DNA of 64,000 nt from Nocardia vulneris (GCF_001613425.1 NZ_BDCI01000045.1:1-64000), one strand, 5' to 3'; shown: positions 24,654-34,236, numbered from the stretch's first letter. Translations and numbers: made by a program. Notes: generated by a model from the sequence alone, not told the origin.

Positions 24654-25814
24654 TCAGGACTCGGATTCCGCCGAACTCCCAGTGCCCGAAGAACTCCCGG
24701 TGCCCGGTGGATTTCCGGCACCCGAAGGCTTCCCGGTGCCCGAAGAGCTTCCAGCTCCCGAAGCACCGCTAGTGCTCGAAGAACTCCCGGTGCTCGGAGT
24801 ACCGCTCCCTGAAGCACCCTCGGCGCCTGCGGAACTCGTGCCCGCAGGCCCACCGCCCGGCCGCTCGGCACCCACCGCGACCGGCACAGAGTGACCCGAT
24901 TCCCCGTGCGCCGGACCATTCGCCCCGGCCTTCTTCCGCCGCAACACCGTTCGCACGATGCCCCACACCACGGCGGCGAGCACCACGAGGAACCCGAGCC
25001 ACGGAATCGCCTTGCCGGTGAACACCACCGCGTCCTTCAGCCAATCCACCAGTGAGTTCCAGCCGTCGACGATGCCTTCCCAGAAGCTGTCGGCGCGCTC
25101 CTCGTCGACCTTCTTGGTCGTGGTGGTGATGTCGATCGAGAGGCTGGACAGCGCGACCTGGTCGTCGAGGTGGCGCTTCTGCGCGGTCAAGCTGTCCAGT
25201 TCGCCCTGCCTGCTGGACAGCGCCTGCTCGGCGTTGAGCAGATCGGCGGTGTTCGTCGCGTTCGCGATGAGCCCGCGCAGCCGCTCGACGGAGGCCTGCA
25301 GCGCCTTGATCCTGGCGTCCAGGTCTTCCCACTGCATGGTGACGTCGTCGCGGTTGGTGCTCACCCGGGTGACCTTGCCGATGCCGCCGAGCCCGTCGAT
25401 GAACGCGTCGGTCTTGTCCGCGGGCACCCGGACGGTGAGCGTGGCGCTGGCGTCGGTGTCGCCGGTGCCGGGCTGCTCGGTCCGGCTGTCGATCCGGCCG
25501 CCGACCTCGCGCACCCGATCGGCGATCTTGCCCGCCGCGTCGATCGGCTTGTCGGCGGTGATCTCCACGCTGCCGGTGACGATTTCCTTACGCGCCGAGG
25601 CGGTTTCGCCGCTCCCGGTGTTGTCCTTGCGCGCGGGGCCCTGGTCGCGCAGCGCGGGCGGCGGCACGGCGGCGGGCGCGGGCGCCTCGGTGGCGTAGGT
25701 GGAGGGCCGGCCCGGCGGCGCGGACTTCTTCGCGTCGTCGGCACCGCAGCCGACGAGCAACGTGAGACCGAGCAGGCCGATGCACAGCACAGCAAGCTTC
25801 CGCATGATTCGCAC
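24654..25814 (-). CDS. DUF4349 lipoprotein with low-complexity tail
   Basis: This 386-residue lipoprotein has a signal peptide ending in the lipobox LVGC (Cys near residue 23). A Pro/Ala linker is followed by the DUF4349 domain (about 85-255: IVTGSVEITADKP through SSLSIDITTTTK) with a coiled-coil middle, and a transmembrane helix (WLGFLVVLAAVVWGIVRTVL) before a basic stop. About 80 residues of Gly/Ser/Pro/Thr repeats (GSSSGTGKPSGAG-type) end it; they come from degenerate short DNA repeats at 24660-24800. DUF4349 proteins are envelope-associated, with function undefined. Confidence 0.87.
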   Translation of the reverse strand: MRIMRKLAVLCIGLLGLTLLVGCGADDAKKSAPPGRPSTYATEAPAPAAVPPPALRDQGPARKDNTGSGETASARKEIVTGSVEITADKPIDAAGKIADRVREVGGRIDSRTEQPGTGDTDASATLTVRVPADKTDAFIDGLGGIGKVTRVSTNRDDVTMQWEDLDARIKALQASVERLRGLIANATNTADLLNAEQALSSRQGELDSLTAQKRHLDDQVALSSLSIDITTTTKKVDEERADSFWEGIVDGWNSLVDWLKDAVVFTGKAIPWLGFLVVLAAVVWGIVRTVLRRKKAGANGPAHGESGHSVPVAVGAERPGGGPAGTSSAGAEGASGSGTPSTGSSSSTSGASGAGSSSGTGKPSGAGNPPGTGSSSGTGSSAESES

Positions 25815-25914
25815 AGTAACCCCTCTGACTGCGGAAACGGCCCGACATAACGGTTCTCTAGAACGCTTCTAACAGTTCCTTAAAAGCGACGGCGGGCGCG
25901 GCCGCCGCCGCGGC

Positions 25915-28900
25915 TCAGCGGAAGTCCCGTGACTTCGAATCGACCCGCAGTTCCAGCCTGCGCAGGTGTTCGGCGACGACGGTGACCGCGCCCTCGGCGT
26001 TCTGCACCCGGCCCCGGATGAGCAGGGCGGGCGCACTCTGGGCCAGGCGGCGATAGCGCGTCCACAACCCGACCGAGCAGACGACGTTCACCATGCCGGT
26101 TTCGTCCTCCAGGTTCATGAAGGTGACACCGCCCGCCGTGGCGGGGCGCTGCCGATGGGTCACCGCGCCGCCCACCAGAACTCGCGAACCGTCGGGCACC
26201 GTGAGCAGATCGGCGGCGGGGACCACACCGAGCGCGTCGAGCCGCGGGCGCAGGAATTCGGTGGGGTAGCTCCCCGGGGAGACCCCGGTCGCCCAGACAT
26301 CGGCGGCGGCCAGTTCGAGATCGCTCATGCCGGGCAGCGCGGGCGCGGTGGTGGCGGCGCCGGTGCCGGGCAGGCGATCGGGACGTTCCCCCGCGGCGGC
26401 GCCCGCGGCCCACAGCGCTGCCCGCCGGGTACCGCCCAGACTGCCGAGCGCGCCCGCGGTGGCCAGCGATTCGGCTTGCGCGACAGTGAGTTCCACCCGT
26501 CCGGTCAGGTCGAGGAAGCTGGTGTAGGGCCGCTGCCCCCGGGCGGCGACGATCTTTTCGGCCAGGTCGGTGCCGATGTGCCGGACCGCCGCGAGACCGA
26601 GCCGGACCTCGGTGCCCCGGCGTTCGAGGGTGGGTTCGGCCCGGCTGGCATTGATGTCGGGGCCGTGCACCACCACCCCGTGCCTGCGGGCGTCGGCGAC
26701 CAGCGATTGCGGCGAGTAGAAGCCCATCGGCTGGGCGCGCAGCAACCCGGCGCAGAACGCCGCCGGGTAGTGCAGTTTGAACCACGCCGAATAGAACACG
26801 ATCGAGGCGAAGCTCTGCGAATGGCTCTCGGGGAAGCCGAAATTGGCGAAGGCATAGAGCTTTTCGTAGATTCGGTCGGCGATTTCGCCCTCGATGCCGT
26901 GCAGCTCGCGCATGCCTTGGTAGAGGCGCGCTTTGAGCCGCTCCATGCGTTCGGGCGACCGTTTGGAGCCCATCGCGCGGCGCAGCTGATCGGCCTCGGT
27001 GGCGGTGAATCCCGCGACATCGACGGCCATCTGCATCAGCTGCTCTTGGAACAGCGGCACGCCGAGGGTCCGGGCCAGCGCATTCTCCAGCGCCGGATGG
27101 TCGAAGTCCCAGTCCTCCAGTCCGTTGCGCCGCCGGATGTAGGGGTGCACCGAGCCGCCCTGGATCGGGCCGGGCCGGATCAGTGCCACCTCCACCACCA
27201 GGTCGTAGAACGTGCGGGGCCGCAGCCGCGGCAGGGTCGCCATCTGCGCGCGCGACTCCACCTGGAACACGCCCACCGAGTCAGCGCGCGAGAGCATCTC
27301 GTAGACCGCAGCCTCTTTCAGGTCGAGTTTGTGCAGCTCGACCACCTCGCCGGTGTGCTCGCGCACCATGTCCATCATGTAGTGCAGCGCCGAGAGCATG
27401 CCGAGGCCGAGCAGGTCGAACTTCACCAGATCGATGGCGGCACAGTCGTCCTTGTCCCACTGCAGCACGCTGCGGCCGGGCATCCGCGCCCACTCCACCG
27501 GGCAGACGTCGGCGATCGGCCGGTCGCAGATCACCATGCCGCCGGAGTGGATGCCGAGATGCCTTGGGAGGCCTTCGATGTCGCCCGCCAACTGCAGCAC
27601 TTCGGCGGGGATGTCGGTGTGCGCCTCCGCCTCGACACCGGTCCACCTGCTCACCTGCTTGCTCCAGGCGTCCTGCTGCCCCTGCGAAAAGCCCAGTGCG
27701 CGAGCGGCATCGCGCACCGCGGACTTGCCGCGGTAGGTGATCACATTGGCCACCTGGGCGGCGTACGCGCGGCCGTACTTGGCGTAGACGTGCTGGATGG
27801 CCTCCTCGCGGCGGTCGGACTCGATATCGATATCGATATCGGGCGGGCCGTCGCGCTCCGGGGAGAGGAAGCGCTCGAACAGCAGGGTGTTGCCGACGGG
27901 ATCGACATTGGTGATGCCGATCGCGTAGCAGACGGCCGAGTTGGCCGCCGAACCCCGGCCCTGACAAAGGATGTCGTTGTCCTGGCAGAAGCGGACGATA
28001 TCGTGCACCACCAGGAAGTAGCCGGGGAACTCCAGCTCCTCGATCACCGCCAGCTCGTGCTCGATCTGCTGGTAGGCCTTGGGATTTCGTTCCCGCGGCC
28101 CATAGCGCGCAGCCGCGCCCTCGAAGGCGAGCCGGCGCAGATAGGACGTCTCGTCGTGGTTCGCGGGCACGGTGAACGGCGGCAGTTTCGGGGCGATCAG
28201 CTTCAGGTCGAAGGCGCACTCGCGGGCGAGCAGGACCGCGTTGTGCACCGCCTGCGGGCACTCGGCGAACAGCCGCGCCATCTCCGCGCCGGAGCGCAGG
28301 TGCGCGCCGCCGGTGGGCGCCAGCCAGCCCGCGATCTCGTCCAGACTCTGCCGCGCCCGGATCGCGGCCAGCGCCATGGCGCGACGGCGCTGCCGCGGTG
28401 CGGCGAAATGCGCTCCGGTGGTGGCGATCACGGGCAGGCCGAGCCGCTCGGCCAGCGCGAGCAGGTGCGCGTTGCGTTCGTCGTCCTCCGGGATGCCGTG
28501 GTGGGTGAGTTCCACGCTCACCCGGTCGGCGCCGAAACGTTCGGTCAGATCGCGCAGCGCGGCCTCGGCGTGCACGAGACGGGTACTGCCCGAACGTAAG
28601 TCGTCCGCGAGCGCGCGGCGCAGATGTCCTTTCCGGCAGCCGGTCAGGATCTGCCACTGGCCGCCCGCCGCCGCGGTGAGGGTGTCGAGGTCGTAGCGCA
28701 GGATGCCCTTCTCCCCCGCGGCCATGTGCGCGGCCGCGATCTCCCGGGAAAGCCGGCGGTAACCCTCCTGACCGCGGGCCAGCACCAGCAGATGCGGTCC
28801 GGCGGGGTCGGGGGATCCGGTGCGCGGCACGGAATCCGGGGCATCGATGTGCCCGCTCCGCCCGGCGCCGTTCCCGTCCGGATCGGGCGCGCCGAGCACA

Positions 28901-29370
28901 CCGTCCGGGCCGGTCGCCGAATCCCGTTGGCTGCCCGCGCGATCCGCGCCCTTGGTACGCCGCCGCGGCGACGGCCGGTCGGTACCGAGCGAGAGCTCGG
29001 AGCCGAAGACGGTCGGCAGGCCGAACTCCCTGGCCGCCTCGGCGAAGCGCACCGTGCCGTAGAACCCGTCGTGGTCGGTGAGCGCGATCGCCTCCAGGCC
29101 GAGTCGTACGGCCTCCTCCACCAGTTCCTCGGGCTGGCTCGCCCCGTCCAGGAAGCTGTAGGCCGAGTGCGCGTGCAGTTCCGCGTACGGCACCCGCGCC
29201 TCGTCGGCCGGCGCCACCGGCTCGGACCGGTACTCGCCGCGTTTACGGGACCAGGCCGGGCTGTCGCCGCCGTCGCCCGGATACATCGCGTCCGGGTTCG
29301 TGCGGCCGGGCCGGCCGGACAGCACCCGTTCCAGCTCGGTCCAGGTGGGCGGGCCGTTACTCCACCCCAC
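25915..29370 (-). CDS. dnaE2: error-prone DNA polymerase, DnaE2
   Basis: This 1151-residue C-family polymerase is the catalytic member of the actinobacterial mutasome that performs SOS mutagenesis with ImuA' and ImuB. It has an N-terminal PHP domain (YAELHAHSAYSFLDGASQP, IALTDHDGFYG), the palm acidic motif PDIDIDIESDRREEAI, FDLLGLGMLSAL, tandem HhH, and a C-terminal OB fold (VLVGGAVTHRQRPATAGGVTFMNLEDETGMVNVV). A Gly/Asp/Pro-rich insertion of about 65 residues interrupts the PHP domain near residues 130-195. GTG 29368-29370 has a full AGGAGGTGAT site. It lies 24 bp after a small gene that follows a LexA box. Confidence 0.96.
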   Translation of the reverse strand: MGWSNGPPTWTELERVLSGRPGRTNPDAMYPGDGGDSPAWSRKRGEYRSEPVAPADEARVPYAELHAHSAYSFLDGASQPEELVEEAVRLGLEAIALTDHDGFYGTVRFAEAAREFGLPTVFGSELSLGTDRPSPRRRTKGADRAGSQRDSATGPDGVLGAPDPDGNGAGRSGHIDAPDSVPRTGSPDPAGPHLLVLARGQEGYRRLSREIAAAHMAAGEKGILRYDLDTLTAAAGGQWQILTGCRKGHLRRALADDLRSGSTRLVHAEAALRDLTERFGADRVSVELTHHGIPEDDERNAHLLALAERLGLPVIATTGAHFAAPRQRRRAMALAAIRARQSLDEIAGWLAPTGGAHLRSGAEMARLFAECPQAVHNAVLLARECAFDLKLIAPKLPPFTVPANHDETSYLRRLAFEGAAARYGPRERNPKAYQQIEHELAVIEELEFPGYFLVVHDIVRFCQDNDILCQGRGSAANSAVCYAIGITNVDPVGNTLLFERFLSPERDGPPDIDIDIESDRREEAIQHVYAKYGRAYAAQVANVITYRGKSAVRDAARALGFSQGQQDAWSKQVSRWTGVEAEAHTDIPAEVLQLAGDIEGLPRHLGIHSGGMVICDRPIADVCPVEWARMPGRSVLQWDKDDCAAIDLVKFDLLGLGMLSALHYMMDMVREHTGEVVELHKLDLKEAAVYEMLSRADSVGVFQVESRAQMATLPRLRPRTFYDLVVEVALIRPGPIQGGSVHPYIRRRNGLEDWDFDHPALENALARTLGVPLFQEQLMQMAVDVAGFTATEADQLRRAMGSKRSPERMERLKARLYQGMRELHGIEGEIADRIYEKLYAFANFGFPESHSQSFASIVFYSAWFKLHYPAAFCAGLLRAQPMGFYSPQSLVADARRHGVVVHGPDINASRAEPTLERRGTEVRLGLAAVRHIGTDLAEKIVAARGQRPYTSFLDLTGRVELTVAQAESLATAGALGSLGGTRRAALWAAGAAAGERPDRLPGTGAATTAPALPGMSDLELAAADVWATGVSPGSYPTEFLRPRLDALGVVPAADLLTVPDGSRVLVGGAVTHRQRPATAGGVTFMNLEDETGMVNVVCSVGLWTRYRRLAQSAPALLIRGRVQNAEGAVTVVAEHLRRLELRVDSKSRDFR

Positions 29371-29394
29371 CGTGCATCACCTCCTCGGGCGGGT

Positions 29395-29847
29395 TCAGCT
29401 CGACAGTGGTTCGGTCGAGCCGCGGGCCAGCGCGGCTTCGACGCGTTCGAGTTCGGACCGGATCAGCGCGCCGTACGCGTCGGCGGCGAGGACATCGAGG
29501 TGCCCGCGAGCGATGGTCAGCTGCATGCGCGCGGTGTCGAAATCGCCGACGCGGCGGTGGCTGTCGGCCAGGTTCAGATACAGCGACGGAAGGAAGCTGC
29601 GTAGCCCCTCGTCGAGCGGAATGCCGGGGCCGAACACCGCGGCCAGTGCCCGCCGATCCCAGAGCAGCGCGTCGGCGGCCGCGCCTTGGAGATCCGCCAG
29701 ATGATGCGCGATCACGCAGCGGTGCAAGGGATCACCGCCCTCCCCGATCTCGTCCCACAACTTCTCCAGCGCCTGTCGCGCCGCCGCCGGGTTCCCCCCA
29801 CCGAGCCGCACCGCGGCAAAGATGTCCGCCATCCGATCGTCCGCCAT
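29395..29847 (-). CDS. small helical-repeat protein co-transcribed with dnaE2
   Basis: This 150-residue protein is not recognised by family. It is almost entirely helical with TPR-like periodicity (AARQALEKLWDEIG, RCVIAHHLADLQGA, LYLNLADSHRRVGDFDTARMQLTIARGHL). ATG 29845-29847 lies 11 bp from the SOS box at 29858-29873, and the stop is 24 bp before dnaE2. Gene order places it as the first cistron of the SOS-induced dnaE2 operon. A mutasome-accessory or damage-response role is inference from position only. Confidence 0.8.
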   Translation of the reverse strand: MADDRMADIFAAVRLGGGNPAAARQALEKLWDEIGEGGDPLHRCVIAHHLADLQGAAADALLWDRRALAAVFGPGIPLDEGLRSFLPSLYLNLADSHRRVGDFDTARMQLTIARGHLDVLAADAYGALIRSELERVEAALARGSTEPLSS

Positions 29848-29857
29848 GCGCCGAGTA

Positions 29858-29873
29858 TCGCACATATGTTCGA
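29858..29873 (-). promoter_or_regulatory. LexA (SOS) box upstream of the dnaE2 operon
   Basis: TCGCACATATGTTCGA matches the actinobacterial SOS-box consensus TCGAAC-N4-GTTCGA at all but one arm position. It lies 11 bp upstream of the small gene preceding dnaE2. Confidence 0.85.
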
Positions 29874-29953
29874 TCGATTTCGAGGGGTTGTTCGACCCGT
29901 GTTCACCACCTCGGCCGCCGACCCGGAAAGTGATCAGCGCCACTTGGCAGGTA

Positions 29954-29973
29954 AACTTACTTCGGAGTAAGTT
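29954..29973. promoter_or_regulatory. perfect palindrome upstream of the SDR gene
   Basis: AACTTACTTCGGAGTAAGTT has perfect 8-bp arms around TCGG and lies 29 bp before the SDR start. Outer arms TTGGCA (29944) and TGCCAA (29976) extend the symmetry. It is a TetR-type operator by appearance, but no TetR gene is adjacent. Confidence 0.7.
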
Positions 29974-30002
29974 CGTGCCAAACAACCTGCAAAGGAGCAG
30001 CG

Positions 30003-30974
30003 ATGACCGAGGCCTCCGCTGACGCTGCCGGCGCACGTCGCCGCCGTAACCGTGATATCGCCGGACGGCATGTCCTGATCACCGGCGCCTCGTCCGGCAT
30101 CGGCCGGGCGGCCGCGATCGCCGTCGCGGGCAAGGGCGCCACGGTGTTCCTGCTCGCACGCCGCGCCGACGAACTCGCGAGCGTGGTCGAGGAGATCAAG
30201 GCCGCGGGCGGCAGCGCGTACGCCTACCAGTGCGACGTCACCGACTCCGACTCGGTCGATCACGCCGTGAAGACCATCCTCGATGAGCACGGCCACGTCG
30301 ACATGCTGGTGAACAACGCAGGCCGGTCGATCCGGCGCGCGATCCACCGCTCCACCGACCGGCTGCACGACTTCGAACGGACCATGGCGGTCAACTACTT
30401 CGGCGCGCTGCGGCTGACGCTGGCCCTGCTGCCGCAGATGCGCGAGCGCAAGTTCGGCCACATCGTCAACATCAGCAGCGCGGGCGTGCAGGTGGCGACG
30501 CCGCGCTTCGCGGCCTACCTGGCCAGCAAGGCCGCGCTGGACAAATTCGCCGAGGTGGCCTCGGTGGAGACGATGGCCGACGGCGTCACCTTCACCACCA
30601 TCCACATGCCGCTGGTGCGCACCCCGATGATCACCCCGAGCGGCGACCAGGGACCGTCCGAATCCCCCGAGTGGGCCGCGGCGACCATCGTGCGCGCGCT
30701 GACCGAACGCCCCAAGCGCATCGACGTGCCGCTGGGCACCTTCGCCGAATACGGCGCGCTGCTCACGCCCAAGTTTCGCGACCGCATCCTGCACCGCTAC
30801 TACCGCGCCCTGCCGGACTCCCCGGCGGCCAAGGGCGAACAGGTGGAGGAGACCGAGGACAACGCCGAACCCGCTGTGTCCCAAGCGGAACCACGTCCAC
30901 GATCGGCGGCCCGCCGCGTCACCGGCACCGCCCTGCGCCGCGCGGCCCGCTGGGTGCCCGGCACCCACTGGTGA
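30003..30974 (+). CDS. SDR family NAD(P)-dependent oxidoreductase
   Basis: This 323-residue short-chain dehydrogenase has GASSGIGRA at about 27-35, CDVTD, NNAGRS, the NISSAG serine and the YLASK catalytic pair. A polar tail (EETEDNAEPAVSQAEPRPRSAARR) ends in a short amphipathic segment. The QCDVTD...HIVNISSAGVQVATPRFAAYLASKAALD pattern is close to the acyl-CoA/fatty-aldehyde-reductase-type SDRs of mycobacteria. AAAGGAG precedes ATG 30003. The strong palindrome upstream suggests repression by a TetR protein encoded elsewhere. Confidence 0.88.
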   Translation: MTEASADAAGARRRRNRDIAGRHVLITGASSGIGRAAAIAVAGKGATVFLLARRADELASVVEEIKAAGGSAYAYQCDVTDSDSVDHAVKTILDEHGHVDMLVNNAGRSIRRAIHRSTDRLHDFERTMAVNYFGALRLTLALLPQMRERKFGHIVNISSAGVQVATPRFAAYLASKAALDKFAEVASVETMADGVTFTTIHMPLVRTPMITPSGDQGPSESPEWAAATIVRALTERPKRIDVPLGTFAEYGALLTPKFRDRILHRYYRALPDSPAAKGEQVEETEDNAEPAVSQAEPRPRSAARRVTGTALRRAARWVPGTHW

Positions 30975-30993
30975 GCCGAGCCGCTCGACGCGC

Positions 30994-31749
30994 TCAGGCG
31001 GCGAGGAACGGGTGCACGGCGGCGGCGAACTCGCGATAGCGGTCGCGGTGGATGCTGTGGCCGCAGGTGAACGCGGTGACCGTGCAGTCGGGGACGGCGG
31101 TGCGCAGGAACTCCAGCTTTACCGGGTCGACCATGCCGCCGGGCCCGCCGCGCAGCACCAGCGTCGACGCGGTGATGTCGGACAGCCGATCCCACCACTC
31201 CGGGTTCGGCTTGCGGAACTGCTCGAGCGCGGTCCTGGTCATGGACCGGTCGAAGGCCAGCACCGCGCGCGGATGCCGGACCAGGCTCGAGGTGGCGTGC
31301 CAGAGTTCGGGCATGGTCGGGAAACGCCGGGTCAGGCGTAATTCCTCGGCGCCGGACTGCAACGGCAGCGGGCATTCCTCGATGACCAGGCGACGCACCA
31401 GTGCGGGACGCTGCTGCGCGACGCAGGAGACGGCGTAGCCGCCCAGCGAATGGCCGACCAGATCCACCGAGGTCAGCTCCAGCCGCTCGCACAGGCGCAG
31501 TACGTCGGCGCCGAACTCGTCGAACCGATACGACTCGGTGTGCGCGCTACGGCCGTGACCGCGTAGATCGGGGATGATCACCCGGCGGCCCGCCTGCACC
31601 AGGGTCCGCGCGAACCGGTCCCAGGTGTGCCCGTCCCCGCCCATGCCGTGCACCAGCACCACGGGCACGCCGGAACCCGCGGTCGCCCCCGAGTCCCGGT
31701 AGGCGATCCGCACGTCACCGCATGCCAGCTCGGCCGCCGTCAGATCCAC
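30994..31749 (-). CDS. alpha/beta hydrolase
   Basis: This 251-residue hydrolase has VLVHGMGGDGHTW, LRGHGRS, nucleophile GHSLGGYA (Ser near 100) and C-terminal CGHSIHRDR with the catalytic His. It is intact, unlike the hydrolase-fold protein at 42511. The start is GTG 31747-31749. It converges with the SDR gene 19 bp away. The substrate is unknown. Confidence 0.88.
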   Translation of the reverse strand: MDLTAAELACGDVRIAYRDSGATAGSGVPVVLVHGMGGDGHTWDRFARTLVQAGRRVIIPDLRGHGRSAHTESYRFDEFGADVLRLCERLELTSVDLVGHSLGGYAVSCVAQQRPALVRRLVIEECPLPLQSGAEELRLTRRFPTMPELWHATSSLVRHPRAVLAFDRSMTRTALEQFRKPNPEWWDRLSDITASTLVLRGGPGGMVDPVKLEFLRTAVPDCTVTAFTCGHSIHRDRYREFAAAVHPFLAA

Positions 31750-31896
31750 GATCTTCGAGAGTACCGGGGTCGCGGCGGCCGGACCTGCGACTTGTCACCC
31801 GGATCACGTGCGTCGATCAGCACAGATCCGCGGTGCCTGCGGCGCCGCCGGGAAAACTTCCTGGCGAAACCCGTTGTGCCGCGCAATACTCCGGGC

Positions 31897-32601
31897 ATGC
31901 CGTCCTTCGCGGAGTACGACCGCCGAAACTATCCCACCGTCGACGTGGCCACCGGATACGACGGCTGGGCGCCGACGTACGAGAACACGGTCATGGACGA
32001 GATGGATATCGCGCTGCTGGCCCGGCTGCGCCGACCGGAGTGGGGCCGGGTGCGGCGGGCCGCCGACCTCGGCTGCGGGACCGGACGGACCGGCGCCTGG
32101 CTGCGCACCCAGGGCGTCGAAGAGATCGACGGGGTCGACGTGAGCACCCAGATGCTGCAGCGGGCCGCACAGCGCGGCGCGCACAGCACGCTCACCACCG
32201 GCGACGTGCGCGACACCGGACTGCGCGGCGGGGCCTACGACCTGATCATCGCCTCGCTGGTCGACGAGCACCTGCCCGAGCTGGCGCCGTTCTATGCCGA
32301 GGCCTGGCGGCTCGCCGCACCCGGCGCGCGGTGCGTGCTGGTCAGCTTCCACCCCCAGTTCATGATGGTGACCGGCATGCCGACGCACTACACCCCGGCC
32401 GGCGGCGCACCGGTGGCGATCAGCACCAACCTGCACCTGCTCAGCGAGCACCTGACCGCGGCGCTGGACGCGGGCTGGGTGCTCACCGAATTCGCCGAGG
32501 CACTGATCGACGAGGCCTGGCTGGCCGCGAAGCCGAAGTGGACGCAGCTGCTGGGGCAGCCGTTCACCATGGCTTCGGTGTGGACCCGGCCTCAGTCGTA
32601 A
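31897..32601 (+). CDS. class I SAM-dependent methyltransferase
   Basis: This 234-residue methyltransferase has motif I DLGCGTGRTGAWL near residue 54, motif II EIDGVDVSTQML, and motif IV YDLIIASLVDEHL. The substrate cannot be inferred. Its 3' end overlaps the imuB 3' end by 10 bp in convergent orientation. ATG 31897 begins the conserved MPSFAEYDRRNYP. Confidence 0.88.
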   Translation: MPSFAEYDRRNYPTVDVATGYDGWAPTYENTVMDEMDIALLARLRRPEWGRVRRAADLGCGTGRTGAWLRTQGVEEIDGVDVSTQMLQRAAQRGAHSTLTTGDVRDTGLRGGAYDLIIASLVDEHLPELAPFYAEAWRLAAPGARCVLVSFHPQFMMVTGMPTHYTPAGGAPVAISTNLHLLSEHLTAALDAGWVLTEFAEALIDEAWLAAKPKWTQLLGQPFTMASVWTRPQS

Positions 32602-34196
32602 AGCCCTTCCGCGCGCCAGTTCTCGTCGTAGTAGAGCAGCAGCAACACCCGCACCTCGGCGGCCGCGCCGTCCAGCTGCACCTGGGCGCGGGCCGTGAAA
32701 GTGGCTGCGCTGTCGGCCTTTCCGGGGGTTTGCGGCGCCCACCAGCGCTCGTCCACCGGCCACGGCCCGGCCCACCCGGTCAGCCGCCACTGCCTGCTGC
32801 CCCAGCGCAGGCGCGACGGGTCGGCGCTGAACAACGCGCGTTCGGTGATCCGGATCGGCGCGCCGTCGGCGTCCTCCAGGTGCACCACCGGGCGGTGCAG
32901 CAGGATCAGCGCGGGCGCGGGCTCCGGCAGCCGACCCGGCCACGGCAGCGCCGGATCGGCGGCGGGCACGAGCTCGTCGCCCAGCGCGACCATGGTGACG
33001 CGCTCGGTGGGGCCGCGACCGCCGCTGAGCACGCCGACCCGCACCGCTTCTCCGCCGAGCAGGCCCTGCACCCGGACGAGCGCACGACGGGCCCGCTCGT
33101 CCTGTTCCCCCACACCGCCCCACAGGCCGAGCTGCAGCGCACCCGCGGCCACCACCTCGACCGGGTCCAGGCGCAGCCGGACGACCGGCGCGGTGGGCCG
33201 GTCCCGGTGGGTGAGCCAGCCGTCGAGCTGCCAGCGCACCCGGTCCGCGGTACCCTCCGGGGTCAACGGCTCCGCGCAGCGCCAGATTCGGGAAAGCTCC
33301 TCTCCCGCTTCGGTTTCGGCGGAAATCGAGAGCCGGGTACAGGCCAGCCCGGCGGCCGCGAGCGCGGCGTGCAGGCGGGTGGCGAGCAGGCGGCCCGCGA
33401 AGGCGGCGGCGTCCACCCGCTCGATCGGTGGATCGCAGGGGTACTCCACCGTCAGGTCTTTCGGCGGCGGCCGCGCGGCGGGCGGCCGCTCCGGCTCGGC
33501 ATTGGCGCTGCGGTGCGCGAGCACCGCGTCCGCGCCGAAGCGCGAGGCCACCTCGGCGGTGGACAGCGCGGCGAAATCACCGACCCGGCGTAAACCCAAG
33601 CGGTGCAACAGATCCACCAGGTCGGTCCGCTCCGGAGCAGCCAGACTCGGCTCGACCGCCAGCTCGTGCACCGGCAGCGGCGCCAGGAAGCGCGCGCCGT
33701 GCCCGGCGGGCACCAGCACGCCGCGCCGAGCGGCGATCACCGCCGTGGACACCTCATCGGCGATGCCGACCTGCGCCTCCACCCCGGCGGCGGCCGCGGT
33801 GTCGACCAACCGCTCGGCCGCCACCTCCTCGGAACCGAAAAACCTTGCGGCGCCCCGGGCCCCGAGCACCAGCAGACCCGGCCGCAACACCTCCACACCG
33901 GGCACCGTCTCGTCCACCGCCGCCACCACCGGCTCGAACAACCGCGCGTCCCGATCCGGATCCGCCTGGGCGAGAAACAGATCGGGGCAGCGGGCCTGCG
34001 CTTCCCGGCGCTTGAGCCCGCGCCGCACCCCGTCGGTGCGCGCGACCGCCGAACACGCGACCACCCGATTAGCGAACAGCACCGCCACCGGCCGCGTCGC
34101 GGGTAGCCCGGCCAGCGCCGCCGCGGCGACCGCGGGCCAATCCGGGCACCACAGCGCGAGCACCCGGGTCGCCTTTCCCGACTTCGGACGAATCAT
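32592..34196 (-). CDS. imuB: ImuB, inactive Y-family polymerase of the mutasome
   Basis: This 534-residue Y-family homologue acts as the hub that recruits DnaE2 to the replication clamp. The opening VLALWCPDWPAVAAAALAGL aligns to the Y-family catalytic start but lacks the metal-binding aspartate, as expected for ImuB. A beta-clamp-binding motif QLGLWG lies near residue 372, matching the QLPLWG of mycobacterial ImuB. It follows imuA' by 40 bp and shares its SOS promoter. Confidence 0.93.
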   Translation of the reverse strand: MIRPKSGKATRVLALWCPDWPAVAAAALAGLPATRPVAVLFANRVVACSAVARTDGVRRGLKRREAQARCPDLFLAQADPDRDARLFEPVVAAVDETVPGVEVLRPGLLVLGARGAARFFGSEEVAAERLVDTAAAAGVEAQVGIADEVSTAVIAARRGVLVPAGHGARFLAPLPVHELAVEPSLAAPERTDLVDLLHRLGLRRVGDFAALSTAEVASRFGADAVLAHRSANAEPERPPAARPPPKDLTVEYPCDPPIERVDAAAFAGRLLATRLHAALAAAGLACTRLSISAETEAGEELSRIWRCAEPLTPEGTADRVRWQLDGWLTHRDRPTAPVVRLRLDPVEVVAAGALQLGLWGGVGEQDERARRALVRVQGLLGGEAVRVGVLSGGRGPTERVTMVALGDELVPAADPALPWPGRLPEPAPALILLHRPVVHLEDADGAPIRITERALFSADPSRLRWGSRQWRLTGWAGPWPVDERWWAPQTPGKADSAATFTARAQVQLDGAAAEVRVLLLLYYDENWRAEGLYD

Positions 34197-34236
34197 GGTG
34201 CCGCTGAGCCGTTCCCGCGCACCGGGGCCGGGTACC

